From contig NZ_CP147838.1 in assembly GCF_037338445.1 (NCBI RefSeq), positions 3,410,001 to 3,474,000 of the forward strand: a stretch of DNA of 64,000 nucleotides, given 5' to 3'. The notes below the pieces were generated by a model. The model had not been told where the DNA came from. It saw nothing but the letters and a program-made list of their open reading frames with translations, and made no database searches. This document shows, one piece after another, positions 14,914-22,984 of the stretch (position 1 is its first letter; each line of letters starts with the position of its first letter). Source of the DNA: Salinibaculum sp. SYNS191 (GTDB taxonomy: Archaea > Halobacteriota > Halobacteria > Halobacteriales > Haloarculaceae). The position numbers and the translations under genes were made by a program.

Positions 14914-15852
14914 TCAGTCCGCCGACGCTTCGAGGTCGGCGTCCTCGACCGGGTCCGCGTCCAGCGCGTCCCGCTCGCCGCTGGGCAGCGCGTCGCGGAA
15001 CCGGTGGAGAATCCGCGTGGCCTCGGCGCACTCGGTGTGGCCCAGGGCGCGGACGAGCGCGAGCGCCCGCTGTGCGCGGGTGCGCCGCCAGGACTCCTCG
15101 CGGTTCTCGTAGGTGCGAATCGACCGCAGGAAGTCTATCTTCCGGAACTCCGGCCAGTAGGGCGCACAGAAGTAGACGGCGGCCTCGTTGCCGTTTGCCT
15201 GCCACGGGAGGAAGTTCGACGTGCGCTCGTTGCCGCCCGTGCGGACGATGAGGTCGACGTCCTGCGTCGGCCCGTCGTACAGCGCCTGCGAGACGGTTTC
15301 GTCGTCGACGGCATCGGGTTCGAGGTCGCCGTCGGCCACCTGCCGGGCGATGTCCCGGGCCGCGCCGAGCAGTTCCGCGCGGCCGCCGTAGGCCAGCGCG
15401 ATGTTCAGGTGCAGGCGGTCGTAGCCGGCAGTCCGCCGGTCGGCGTACGCTGCGGCCTCCTGTACCCGCTCCGGCAGGCGGTCGAGTTCGCCGATGGCGC
15501 GGATGCGAACCTCGGCCTCGTGGACCCGGTCGGCGTCGGCGAACTCGTAGAGCTTGTCGGTCAGGAGGTCGAACAGGGACTCCCGCTCCGCCTCGGGGCG
15601 GTCGAAGTTCTCCGTCGAGAACGCGTACAGCGTGACCTCCTCGATGCCGAGTTCGTCGCTCCAGTGGAGTATCTGCTCGGTGGTCCGGGCGCCCTCGCGG
15701 TGTCCGTCCGTCTTGTCCTGGCCCCGCTGGCTGGCGTAACGGCGGTTTCCGTCCATGATGACGGCGACGTGAGAGGGCGTCTCCGAGAGTTCCCACTTCA
15801 GCACCCGCTCGTACGTCCGGTTCGCCAGCCGACGGAGCCGCGATAACATCAT
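14914..15852 (-). CDS. uppS: cis-Prenyltransferase, UppS family (catalytic type)
   Basis: 312 residues. It makes long cis-polyprenyl diphosphates, in archaea the precursor of dolichol-phosphate glycosyl carriers. Catalytic features are present: HVAVIMDGNRRYA with Asp at 34, LYAFSTENFDRPEAE, LNIALAYGGRAEL, and DLIVRTGGNERTSNFLPWQ. At the point where bacterial homodimeric enzymes carry the RRFGG end of the barrel (RxG) it has YENREESWRRTRAQR, with no RxG, and an extra acidic tail. The short homologue at 11930-12538 has the opposite pattern. The ATG at 15852 lies about 25 nt below a TATA-like box (15873-15880, minus strand). Confidence 0.93.
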   Translation of the reverse strand: MMLSRLRRLANRTYERVLKWELSETPSHVAVIMDGNRRYASQRGQDKTDGHREGARTTEQILHWSDELGIEEVTLYAFSTENFDRPEAERESLFDLLTDKLYEFADADRVHEAEVRIRAIGELDRLPERVQEAAAYADRRTAGYDRLHLNIALAYGGRAELLGAARDIARQVADGDLEPDAVDDETVSQALYDGPTQDVDLIVRTGGNERTSNFLPWQANGNEAAVYFCAPYWPEFRKIDFLRSIRTYENREESWRRTRAQRALALVRALGHTECAEATRILHRFRDALPSGERDALDADPVEDADLEASAD

Positions 15853-15923
15853 CAAAAGGCTATCAGTCTGCCGATAAGAGTCTTGTGGCTTCGGGCGGGG
15901 GCCGCCCCGTCCCCGAACCCGTA

Positions 15924-15933
15924 GAACTTTAAT
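15924..15933 (+). promoter_or_regulatory. TATA-like box of cold-shock gene 1
   Basis: GAACTTTAAT ends 27 nt before the ATG at 15960. The two other cold-shock genes have GGAACCCTTAT at nearly the same distance. The gap to uppS (15853-15959) therefore holds two divergent promoters. Confidence 0.6.
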
Positions 15934-15959
15934 GCTCGCCCGTCGTCTGAGTAAGTGCA

Positions 15960-16154
15960 ATGGCGAAAGGTACGGTTGACTTCTTCAACGACACCGGCGG
16001 TTACGGTTTCATCGAGACTGAGGACGCGGACGAGGACGTATTCTTCCACATGGAAGACGTTGGCGGCCCTGACCTCGAAGAGGGACAAGAAGTCGAGTTC
16101 GACATCGAAGAGGCAGAGAAAGGACCGCGCGCGACCAACGTTACGCGCCTGTAA
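15960..16154 (+). CDS. cspA: Cold-shock domain protein (copy 1)
   Basis: 64 residues, one complete cold-shock domain. RNP1-like motif GGYGFIETED and RNP2-like DVFFHMEDV are present; an RNA/ssDNA chaperone by family. It is very acidic, as is usual for halophiles. It shares almost the whole frame with copies at 39730 and 40159, differing mainly in EDADED, PDLEEGQ and the C-terminus (NVTRL). It stands alone, divergent from uppS. Transcript is probably leaderless or with a very short leader. Confidence 0.95.
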   Translation: MAKGTVDFFNDTGGYGFIETEDADEDVFFHMEDVGGPDLEEGQEVEFDIEEAEKGPRATNVTRL

Positions 16155-16289
16155 GGCGGACGGCTGTTCTGGCTTGTCCGTTAGCTGGCGTCGGTAGCAC
16201 CTGCGTTGTCGACGCCGCGAACACTACTACCGAGAGCTACGCGTCCGCGCAACCGTGAGGCGTATAATGCACCCCGAGAACCGCTACGT

Positions 16290-16721
16290 ATGAGCGACAT
16301 CGACCCGGATCTCCGGCAGCGGACCTGGCAACTGCTCCAGCCTGGCGAAATCGCACTCGACGGGCTGGTGGTCCACACCGACTTCGAGAGCAGCGCGGAG
16401 ACACGGATGCACCAGGCGACGGTCGAAATCGGCGACCTCATCGCCGAGTACGCCGGCTTCGAGCCCACCGACACGTTCGTCTACTCGGGGACCGACGACA
16501 CCGACTTCGCCTCGAACCAGCACCAGGGGCTGACACTCGACGACGAGTCGTTCGTCTGGGAGTGCCAGCAACTGCTCCGCGAGGGGACCTTCGACGTCGT
16601 GTTCTACTTCGAGTCGAGCGCCGACACGGAGGGGCTGCTCGCCGCCGTCCGCGACGCTGGCTACGAGGCCACGGGGGTCCGGGGAGACGCCGAGAGCCCC
16701 GGGTCGTCCGTCATCGAGTGA
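16290..16721 (+). CDS. Haloarchaeal conserved protein, DUF5778 type
   Basis: 143 residues, no membrane segment. The conserved body reads DPDLRQRTWQLLQPGEIALD, LVVHTDFES, MHQATVEIGDLIAEYAGFEP, DTFVYSGTDDTDFASNQHQG, ESFVWECQQLLREGTFDVVF. I associate this with the haloarchaea-specific DUF5778 family; no function is known. The ATG at 16290 begins the conserved region. Single-gene unit. Confidence 0.7.
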   Translation: MSDIDPDLRQRTWQLLQPGEIALDGLVVHTDFESSAETRMHQATVEIGDLIAEYAGFEPTDTFVYSGTDDTDFASNQHQGLTLDDESFVWECQQLLREGTFDVVFYFESSADTEGLLAAVRDAGYEATGVRGDAESPGSSVIE

Positions 16722-16805
16722 GCGACACAGCGACTCCCGCAGGGTGAATCTAGGCGAGCGATTTAAGTCACGTCCCGAGGGAGACCTGACAACAGTGGTA
16801 CCCGC

Positions 16806-17450
16806 ATGATTCCCCTCTTTCATGACTTCGGGGGCGAGACGGTGCTGGTCGTCGGCGGCGGCCCCGTCGGTGCCCGGAAGGCCCGCCGGTTCGCCCGGGA
16901 GGCCGAGGTCGTCGTCGTCAGCCCCGAGTTCGCCGACGCGGACTTCGGCGGCGCAGCGCGCGTCCGCGAGGCCGTCGACGCCGAGGCGGTCCCGGGGTGG
17001 CTGGAGCGAGCAGACCCCGTGCTCGTTGTCGCCGCGACGGACGACGCGGACGTAAACGCCGCCGTCGCGGCCGCAGCGCGCGAGCGAGGAATTCTCGTGA
17101 ACCGGGCCGACGCCGACGGCGGCCGGGACGCCGGTAGCGTCGTCGTCCCCGCGACGGTGCGTGACGACCCAGTGGTCGTCGCCGTCTCGACGGGCGGCCG
17201 GAGCCCCGCTCTCAGCCGGTACCTCCGCGAGCAGATTGCGGACGTGGTCGACGGTGCCGGCGCGATGGCGGAGTTTGCGGGTGACCTCCGCGGGGAGCTC
17301 CGAGAGTCGTACGGCCCCGAAGACCGACGGGCGGCGCTCCGGGCGGTCGTGCGCGACGACGCGGTTTGGAAGGGTTTAGATACTCCCGGTACAAAGCCCC
17401 GACAGAGAGCATCGGACGTGATTTCGGACGTGACAGGTGATTCCTCGTGA
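16806..17450 (+). CDS. Precorrin-2 dehydrogenase / siroheme synthase N-terminal type
   Basis: 214 residues. NAD-binding motif VLVVGGGPVGARKARRFARE at residues about 13-32, then the family ATDDADVNAAVAAAARERGI and LVNRADADGG and the SVVVPATVRDDPVVVAVSTGG and SPALSRYLRE blocks, as in Met8/CysG N-terminal domains. It oxidises precorrin-2 to sirohydrochlorin and may chelate iron, on the route to siroheme and, in archaea, to haem by the alternative pathway. Its stop overlaps the GTG start of hemA by 4 nt, so the two tetrapyrrole genes are coupled. Confidence 0.92.
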   Translation: MIPLFHDFGGETVLVVGGGPVGARKARRFAREAEVVVVSPEFADADFGGAARVREAVDAEAVPGWLERADPVLVVAATDDADVNAAVAAAARERGILVNRADADGGRDAGSVVVPATVRDDPVVVAVSTGGRSPALSRYLREQIADVVDGAGAMAEFAGDLRGELRESYGPEDRRAALRAVVRDDAVWKGLDTPGTKPRQRASDVISDVTGDSS

Positions 17451-18784
17451 CAGTCGGAACAGGTGTCGTCACGGGCGTCAGTATCTCCCACGCTACTGCC
17501 TCCGTCGACGACCTCGAACGCGCGGCGGCCACGAGCCAGCGCGCAGCAGTCGCGACGCTGCTCGACGAGCCGACCGTCGAGGAGGCGTTCGTCCTGCAGA
17601 CGTGCAACCGCGTCGAGGGCTACGTCGTCGCGGAAAGCCACGAAGCCGGACGGGAGGCACTCGGCGTCCTGACCGACGCCGTCGAGGCTGGAACCGTGGT
17701 CGAATTCGACCACGAGGAGAGCCTGCGCCACCTCCTGCGGGTGGCCGCCGGCCTCGAATCGCTCGTGCTCGGCGAGGACCAGATTCTCGGGCAGGTCCGC
17801 GACGCCTACGAGGACGCCCGCTCGGAGAGCGGCATCGGGCCGCTGCTCGAAGACGGCGTGACGAAGGCGATTCACGTCGGCGAGCGCGCGCGGACGGAGA
17901 CGCGAATCAACGAGGGCGTCGTCTCGCTGGCGAGCGCGGCGGTCCAGTTGCTCGACGACGAGTGCGACCTCCGCGGCGCGACGGGCCTTGTCGTCGGTGC
18001 CGGCGAGATGGGGACGCTGGCCGCGAAGTCGCTGGCCGAGCGCCTCGACCACCTCATCGTGGCGAACCGGACGGTCCCCCACGCCCAGCACGTCGTGCGG
18101 ATGGTCGACACCGAGGCGAGTGCCGTCGCGCTCAACGCACTGCCGGCAGCAGTCGAGGAGGCGGACGTCATCGTCTCTGCGACGGGGAGTCCGGACGCGA
18201 TTTTCGACGTGGAGACGCTGGAAGCCGCCGGCGAGACGTTCCTCGTCGACATCGCCCAGCCGCGGGACGTGCCGCCGGCCGCCGAGGCCATCGACGGGCT
18301 GACGGTCTACGACCTGGACAGGCTGGAGGCGGTCACCGACAAGACCCGACGCCAGCGCGAGCGGGCCGCCGAGGCCGTCGAGCGCATCGTCGACGAGGAG
18401 TTCGAGCGCCTGCTCGTCCAGTACAAGCGCAAGCGCGCCGACCGCGTCATCTCGGCGATGTACGAGAGCGCCGAGCGGGTGAAGGCACAGGAGGTCGGCA
18501 CCGCGCTGGGGAAACTCGACCTGGACGAGGAGGGCGAGGCAATCGTGGAGTCGATGGCCGACGCCATCGTCTCGCAGTTGCTCGCCGCGCCGACCACCAG
18601 CCTGCGCGACGCCGCCGAGGTCGACGACTGGGAGACCATCCAGACGGCGCTGGAACTGTTCGACCCGAACTTCGGCCCCGAGTCGCCCCCGCCGGAGTTC
18701 GTCGCCAGCGTGGGCTCCGAGGACATCCCCGAGGAGATGCGCGAGGAGATGCCCGCGGCGGTCCTCGACCAACTGGACGACTAA
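17447..18784 (+). CDS. hemA: Glutamyl-tRNA reductase
   Basis: 445 residues, GTG start within the end of the upstream gene. It reduces glutamyl-tRNA to glutamate-1-semialdehyde, the first step of tetrapyrrole synthesis. Visible: the catalytic Cys (about residue 53) in LQTCNRVEGY; GLESLVLGEDQILGQVRDAY; the NADPH fold ATGLVVGAGEMGTLAAKSLA; and the C-terminal dimerisation helices. The extra acidic C-terminus (PESPPPEFVASV to DQLDD) is typical of haloarchaeal versions. Forms an operon with precorrin-2 dehydrogenase. Confidence 0.96.
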   Translation: MTVGTGVVTGVSISHATASVDDLERAAATSQRAAVATLLDEPTVEEAFVLQTCNRVEGYVVAESHEAGREALGVLTDAVEAGTVVEFDHEESLRHLLRVAAGLESLVLGEDQILGQVRDAYEDARSESGIGPLLEDGVTKAIHVGERARTETRINEGVVSLASAAVQLLDDECDLRGATGLVVGAGEMGTLAAKSLAERLDHLIVANRTVPHAQHVVRMVDTEASAVALNALPAAVEEADVIVSATGSPDAIFDVETLEAAGETFLVDIAQPRDVPPAAEAIDGLTVYDLDRLEAVTDKTRRQRERAAEAVERIVDEEFERLLVQYKRKRADRVISAMYESAERVKAQEVGTALGKLDLDEEGEAIVESMADAIVSQLLAAPTTSLRDAAEVDDWETIQTALELFDPNFGPESPPPEFVASVGSEDIPEEMREEMPAAVLDQLDD

Positions 18785-18870
18785 CGGACGACTGACGACA
18801 ACCGTTCTGCGCCCACCTCTCGGCATCCGGCAACTACGGCTTTCAGGCTGTGTGTGGTACTCTCTCACTA

Positions 18871-18887
18871 CCCGGCGGCAAGCCGGG
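18871..18887 (+). promoter_or_regulatory. Short perfect hairpin just upstream of the CBS gene
   Basis: CCCGGC, a 5-nt loop GGCAA and GCCGGG form a perfect 6-bp stem ending 8 nt before the ATG at 18896. If it is in the transcript it would occlude or shape the initiation region; it could equally be an operator. Confidence 0.4.
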
Positions 18888-18895
18888 AGACAGCT

Positions 18896-19327
18896 ATGAC
18901 ACTCGAGACACTCGCACGCGGACGGGAGGAACTGGTAACGGCAGAGCCGTCGACGACAGCGGCGGACCTGGCGGACCTGATGGAGGCCAACAAGGTCGGA
19001 AGCGTGGTCGTCGAGGAGGGGGACAGGCCCATCGGCATCGTCACCGACCGCGACCTCGCCATCGGTATCGTCGGCGGCCGACGGTCACCCACCGAGACGA
19101 CGGCGCGGGACCTGATGACCGGCGACCTGGTGACGGCGGACGTCTCGGAGGGGGTCTTCGAGGTGTGCCAGAAGATGAGCGAGCACGGCATCAGGCGGAT
19201 GCCGGTCATGGACGACGGCCGGCTCGTCGGCATCCTGACGCTGGACGACCTGGTGGTCCTGCTGGAGGACGAGATGGGCGAGATATCGTCGGTCATCGAG
19301 GCCGAATCCCCGCCACACCAGTCCTGA
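18896..19327 (+). CDS. Two-CBS-domain protein
   Basis: 143 residues made almost entirely of two CBS domains: EELVTAEPSTTAADLADLME...GSVVVEEGDRPIGIVTDRDL and TARDLMTGDLVTADVSEGVF...GIRRMPVMDDGRLVGILTLD. CBS pairs bind adenosyl ligands (AMP, ATP, SAM) and act as sensors for partner proteins; ligand and partner are unknown. No effector domain is fused. It starts at ATG 18896 after a small hairpin. Confidence 0.93.
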   Translation: MTLETLARGREELVTAEPSTTAADLADLMEANKVGSVVVEEGDRPIGIVTDRDLAIGIVGGRRSPTETTARDLMTGDLVTADVSEGVFEVCQKMSEHGIRRMPVMDDGRLVGILTLDDLVVLLEDEMGEISSVIEAESPPHQS

Positions 19328-19383
19328 GCGGCGCGAGCGACCCCACCCAAACTATCTTCGGGCTGCCGACCCTGGATAGAGAC

Positions 19384-19662
19384 ATGGCAGACACGCTCAC
19401 CGACGACGAGATAGCGACACAGCTACCCGATGAGTGGAACCGCGAGGGCGACGAGATAGTCCGGGTCTACGAGTTCGACTCCTACCTGGACGGACTGGGC
19501 TTTCTCTCGGGGGCCGGCGGCCTCGCCGAGGACGCCTGGCACCACCCCGAAATGACCATCACCTGGGGCGAGGTGGAGGTCCGCCTGACGACCCACGACG
19601 CCGGCGGCATCACCGAGAAGGATATCGACCTCGCACAGCGACTCGACGACATCTACGAGTGA
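19384..19662 (+). CDS. Pterin-4a-carbinolamine dehydratase family protein
   Basis: 92 residues. The signature of the PCD/DCoH family is present: AEDAWHHPEMTITWGEVEVR (the HHP pair) and LTTHDAGGITEKDIDLAQRL. The family dehydrates 4a-hydroxy-tetrahydropterins; a close aromatic amino acid hydroxylase is not in the window, so a role in pterin or molybdopterin chemistry is also possible. The Trp normally after HHP is Met here. ATG 19384 lies about 28 nt below an AACTATC stretch at 19349-19355. Confidence 0.88.
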   Translation: MADTLTDDEIATQLPDEWNREGDEIVRVYEFDSYLDGLGFLSGAGGLAEDAWHHPEMTITWGEVEVRLTTHDAGGITEKDIDLAQRLDDIYE

Positions 19663-19746
19663 CCGCTTGACTCCGCTCGCGCGCCAACTCACCGGCGATA
19701 TTCACCGGAAAGTACTTACCTGCCAGCGGCGTAGCTGCGTAATCCG

Positions 19747-20385
19747 ATGACCGGTCGCGACTACGACTTCTGGCTGCTCGACCTCGACGGAACGGTCGTC
19801 GACATCGAACAGCCGTACATCCACGAGGTCATGGGCGAGGTCGGGGACCGACTGGGCCACGGCTTCACCGATTACGAGGCAGAACTGCTCTGGTACGGCA
19901 TCGGCAACGCCCGCGAGGAGATTCTGGGCGGTGCCGGCATCGACCCCGGTGATTTCTGGGACACGTTCCACGCCGTCGAGGAGCCGGTCAGCCGCGCCGC
20001 GGCGACGTACGTCTACGACGACGCCGCGGCGTTCGTCCAGGGCCTGGAGACGCCGGTGGGCGTCGTCACCCACTGCCAGGAGTACCTGACAGGGCCGGTC
20101 CTGGAGCAACTGGACATCGCCGACTGGTTCGACACAGTGGTCTGTTGCTCGGAGGAGACGGGCTGGAAGCCTGACCCGACGCCGGTCGAACTGGCGATGA
20201 GCGAGCTGGGCGTCGGCGGCAACGGCCACGCTGGTGCGATGGCGGGCGACGACCCGGCCGACGTGCAGGCGGCCCACAACGCCGGTCTGGACGGCATCCA
20301 CGTCTCCCGGCCGAACCGCAACTGGGCCGGCAAGCGCGTGCTGGGCGACCGGCGGGTGGCCGAACTGACCGACCTCAGCGTCTGA
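19747..20385 (+). CDS. HAD family hydrolase (phosphoglycolate-phosphatase-like)
   Basis: 212 residues. HAD motif I FWLLDLDGTVVD (nucleophile Asp at about residue 12), motif II GVVTHCQEYL (Thr), motif III Lys in GWKPDPTPVE, and motif IV AMAGDDPADVQAAHNAG. The cap between motifs I and II (about residues 20-90) is an alpha-helical C1 cap. Likely a small-molecule phosphatase; substrate unknown. ATG start; no operon partner within 70 nt. Confidence 0.9.
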   Translation: MTGRDYDFWLLDLDGTVVDIEQPYIHEVMGEVGDRLGHGFTDYEAELLWYGIGNAREEILGGAGIDPGDFWDTFHAVEEPVSRAAATYVYDDAAAFVQGLETPVGVVTHCQEYLTGPVLEQLDIADWFDTVVCCSEETGWKPDPTPVELAMSELGVGGNGHAGAMAGDDPADVQAAHNAGLDGIHVSRPNRNWAGKRVLGDRRVAELTDLSV

Positions 20386-20459
20386 GCGACGGCGCGTCCA
20401 CGGGTCCCAGCCGATGGCGTATCGGGGGCTTTTTCGCCTGTCCGCTCCAACGACATTGC

Positions 20460-20813
20460 ATGTCCGCGCTCCGTGACGCGTTGCGTGACTTGCCCGACAC
20501 CGTGTACGCCGACCTGCTGGAGAGTGAGGACGCCTACCTGCTGGTCATCGACCTCCCGGGGACGACTGGCCAGACGGTCGACGCGCGCGTCGAAGGTGGC
20601 AGACTCGTGCTGGAGGCGCGCCGCGAGAAGGACGTCCCCCCGGAGTTCCGCTACGTCAGCGAGGACCGCTCGCTGTTCCTGGACGCCGAACTCCCCCTCC
20701 CTCTTGACGCCACCGGTGCCGACGCCGAGGGCAGCGTCGAGCGTGGCGTCCTCGAACTCCGCCTGCCGAAGCAGTCGGCCGCCCCGGCGACGACAATTCC
20801 GATAGATGACTGA
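20460..20813 (+). CDS. Hsp20/alpha-crystallin family protein
   Basis: 117 residues with an alpha-crystallin domain: YLLVIDLPGTTGQTVDARVE, GRLVLEARREKD, FLDAELPLPLDATGADAEGS, then ERGVLELRLPK (the usual A-x-x-x-x-G-V-L-x-L motif). A small heat-shock chaperone by family. N- and C-terminal arms are short and no I-x-I/V tail motif is clear apart from the final TIPI. Nine nt separate it from the following AarF/UbiB gene, suggesting co-transcription. Confidence 0.88.
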   Translation: MSALRDALRDLPDTVYADLLESEDAYLLVIDLPGTTGQTVDARVEGGRLVLEARREKDVPPEFRYVSEDRSLFLDAELPLPLDATGADAEGSVERGVLELRLPKQSAAPATTIPIDD

Positions 20814-20822
20814 GGTGCCACG

Positions 20823-22562
20823 GTGAATCTCCGCGCGTACTGGCGGTTCGTCGTCGTCGCCTACCAGTTCCTGCCGCTCATCGTCGCCTACGCCCGGGAC
20901 CGCCGTCGGTTCATCCTGTTCGGTTCCTCGCGCGACGTCTCCTCCGACACGCGCCACCGCCGCGCGACCTCGCTTCTGGACTCGATGCTGACGCTCGGAC
21001 CCACGTTCATCAAACTCGGCCAACTGCTGTCGACCCGCCCCGACGTGCTCCCGCCGGAGTACATCGACGAGTTCGCCAAACTGCAGGACAGCGTCCCGCC
21101 GGCCGAGTGGGACGACGCGCGCGTCGTCCTCGAAGAGGAACTGGGGGCGGTCGGCGACCGGTTCACCGAGTTCGACACCGACGCTATCAGCGGCGCGAGC
21201 CTCGGACAGGTCTACTACGCCGAGATAGACGGCCAGCAGGTCGCGGTGAAGGTCCGCCGGCCCGGCGTCAAGGAACTGGTCGAGGCCGACCTGAAGGTCA
21301 TCCGCTGGTCGCTGCCGCTGCTCATCCGCTTCGTCGGCGACGCGCAGGCGTTCTCTCTGGAGACGCTGGCCGACGAGTTCGACCGCACCATCCGCCAGGA
21401 GATGGACTACAACCGCGAGGCGCGGATGCTCAACGAGATCAAGGGGAACTTCCGGGACCACGAGGACATCCGTATCCCGTCGGTCATCGGCACCCATTCG
21501 ACGGGCCGGGTGCTGACTATGGAGTACGTCCCCGGGACGAAGATATCCGACGTCGAGGAACTGGACGAACTCCACGTCGACCGCTCGGCGCTGGCCGAGA
21601 CGCTCCAGCGGGCCTACCTCGACATGATCGTCCAGGACGGCGTGTTCCACGCCGACCCCCACCCCGGCAACCTCGCCGTCCAGGACGACGGGACGCTCGT
21701 GTTCTACGACTTCGGGATGAGCGGCTACGTCGACCCGTTCATCCAGAACAAGATCGTCGACTTCTACGCCGCCGTCGCCGCCCAGGACATCGACGCTATC
21801 CTCGACACACTCATCGAGATGGGGACGCTCTCGCCGGAGGCCGACCGGCAGGTGATGAGCGACGTGATGGAACTTGCAATCGCCGACGCCCGCGGCGAGG
21901 ACGTCGAGCAGTACCGCGTCCAGCAGATCGTCCAGCAGGTCGAGGACACCATCTACGAGTTCCCGCTGCGCCTGCCGTCGAATCTCGCGCTCGTCCTCCG
22001 GGTGGCGACGGTGGTCGAGGGCGTCTGCGTGACGCTGGACCCCGACTTCGACTTCATCTCGGTGGCGACGAACTACCTCCGCGAGAACGGCTTCATCGAG
22101 GAGGGCGTCCGGGACTTCGTCGAGGACCGCGTCCAGGAGGGCCGCGACGCCGTCGAGTCCTCGGTCAGGATTCCCCCGAAGATAGAGGACGCCCTCGACC
22201 GGGTCGAGCGCGAGGACTTCCACATCCGGGCGGACATCGAGGACTCCGAGCACGTCCTCGACCGCCTGGGGAGGCGTCTCGTCCTGGGACTCGCACTCGC
22301 TGCCGGGGGCATCTCGACGGCGATGCTGTACTCCTTCCGCCCGAACCAGACCGTCGCTATCGTCGTCGCCGGCGGGCTGACGGTGCTCGTCGGCTTCCTC
22401 CTGTACCGCTCGTTCCGGAAGCGCCGCGGTATCAGGGCGACCCCGCAGTTCACCCGGCAGAACCTGCGCGAGCGCGAGGAGCAGGAGGGGGCAAGCGGCG
22501 CGCTGGGCTTTGGCGACGCCGCGGTCCAGCCCTCGCCGGAGGAATCCGACGAAGAGACCTGA
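20823..22562 (+). CDS. AarF/UbiB family atypical protein kinase
   Basis: 579 residues, GTG start. The ABC1/UbiB signatures are clear: FIKLGQLLSTRPDVLPPEYI (KxGQ motif), SGASLGQVYYAEIDGQQVAV with the A-rich loop, KVRRPGVKELVEADL, the HADPHPGNLAV catalytic loop and YDFGMSGYVD (DFG). Two C-terminal helices (LVLGLALAAGGIST and AIVVAGGLTVLVGFLLYRSF) anchor it in the membrane. UbiB-type kinases/ATPases support isoprenoid quinone synthesis; in haloarchaea the quinone would be menaquinone, by inference. It follows hsp20 by 9 nt. Confidence 0.94.
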   Translation: MNLRAYWRFVVVAYQFLPLIVAYARDRRRFILFGSSRDVSSDTRHRRATSLLDSMLTLGPTFIKLGQLLSTRPDVLPPEYIDEFAKLQDSVPPAEWDDARVVLEEELGAVGDRFTEFDTDAISGASLGQVYYAEIDGQQVAVKVRRPGVKELVEADLKVIRWSLPLLIRFVGDAQAFSLETLADEFDRTIRQEMDYNREARMLNEIKGNFRDHEDIRIPSVIGTHSTGRVLTMEYVPGTKISDVEELDELHVDRSALAETLQRAYLDMIVQDGVFHADPHPGNLAVQDDGTLVFYDFGMSGYVDPFIQNKIVDFYAAVAAQDIDAILDTLIEMGTLSPEADRQVMSDVMELAIADARGEDVEQYRVQQIVQQVEDTIYEFPLRLPSNLALVLRVATVVEGVCVTLDPDFDFISVATNYLRENGFIEEGVRDFVEDRVQEGRDAVESSVRIPPKIEDALDRVEREDFHIRADIEDSEHVLDRLGRRLVLGLALAAGGISTAMLYSFRPNQTVAIVVAGGLTVLVGFLLYRSFRKRRGIRATPQFTRQNLREREEQEGASGALGFGDAAVQPSPEESDEET

Positions 22563-22582
22563 CCCCGCGCCATTCCAAACCG

Positions 22583-22590
22583 TTTATACT
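22583..22590 (+). promoter_or_regulatory. TATA-like box of the aIF5A gene
   Basis: TTTATACT starts 30 nt before the ATG at 22613, the spacing expected for a leaderless haloarchaeal transcript. Confidence 0.65.
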
Positions 22591-22612
22591 CGCAGGTGGA
22601 TAATCCGGGCAC

Positions 22613-22984
22613 ATGCCACGACAGCAGACGGAAGTTCGGGACCTCGACGAGGGGAGCTACGTGATGATCGACGACACTCCCTGCAAGATCACCTCCTACT
22701 CGACGGCCAAGCCGGGCAAGCACGGCAGCGCGAAGGCCCGCATCGACGCCAAGGGCGTCTTCGACGGCAAGAAGCGCTCGCTGTCCCAGCCCGTCGACGC
22801 GAAAATCTGGGTCCCAATCATCAACCGCAAGCAGGGTCAGGTCATCGACGTCCGCGACGGCGAGGTGCAGGTCATGGACCTGGAGACCTACGACAACTTC
22901 GTGATGCGCGCCGGCGACGAGAACCTCTCCGCGGACGACGAAATCGAGTTCCTCGAATACGAGGAGCAGCGCAAAATCGTCTGA
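22613..22984 (+). CDS. eif5A: Translation initiation factor 5A (aIF5A)
   Basis: 123 residues: an N-terminal SH3-like domain carrying the hypusination loop [15 protein letters not shown], with the modified Lys at residue 36, and a C-terminal OB domain. Promotes peptide-bond formation at difficult sequences after Lys is converted to (deoxy)hypusine. Its stop overlaps the start of the agmatinase-like gene by one base (TGATG). Deoxyhypusine synthase lies 5.3 kb downstream (28328). aIF5A modification in haloarchaea is reported to draw on agmatine-derived polyamine chemistry, so the order fits one pathway. Confidence 0.97.
   Translation: MPRQQTEVRDLDEGSYVMIDDTPCKITSYSTAKPGKHGSAKARIDAKGVFDGKKRSLSQPVDAKIWVPIINRKQGQVIDVRDGEVQVMDLETYDNFVMRAGDENLSADDEIEFLEYEEQRKIV

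Noticed and set aside
16820..18868. 680-codon open frame opposite precorrin-2 dehydrogenase and hemA
   Set aside because: Shadow frame; both underlying genes have clear family motifs on the other strand.
20013..22253. Open frame of about 746 codons opposite the HAD, hsp20 and ubiB genes
   Set aside because: Spans three real genes with strong motifs; low-complexity valine/aspartate composition typical of antisense frames.
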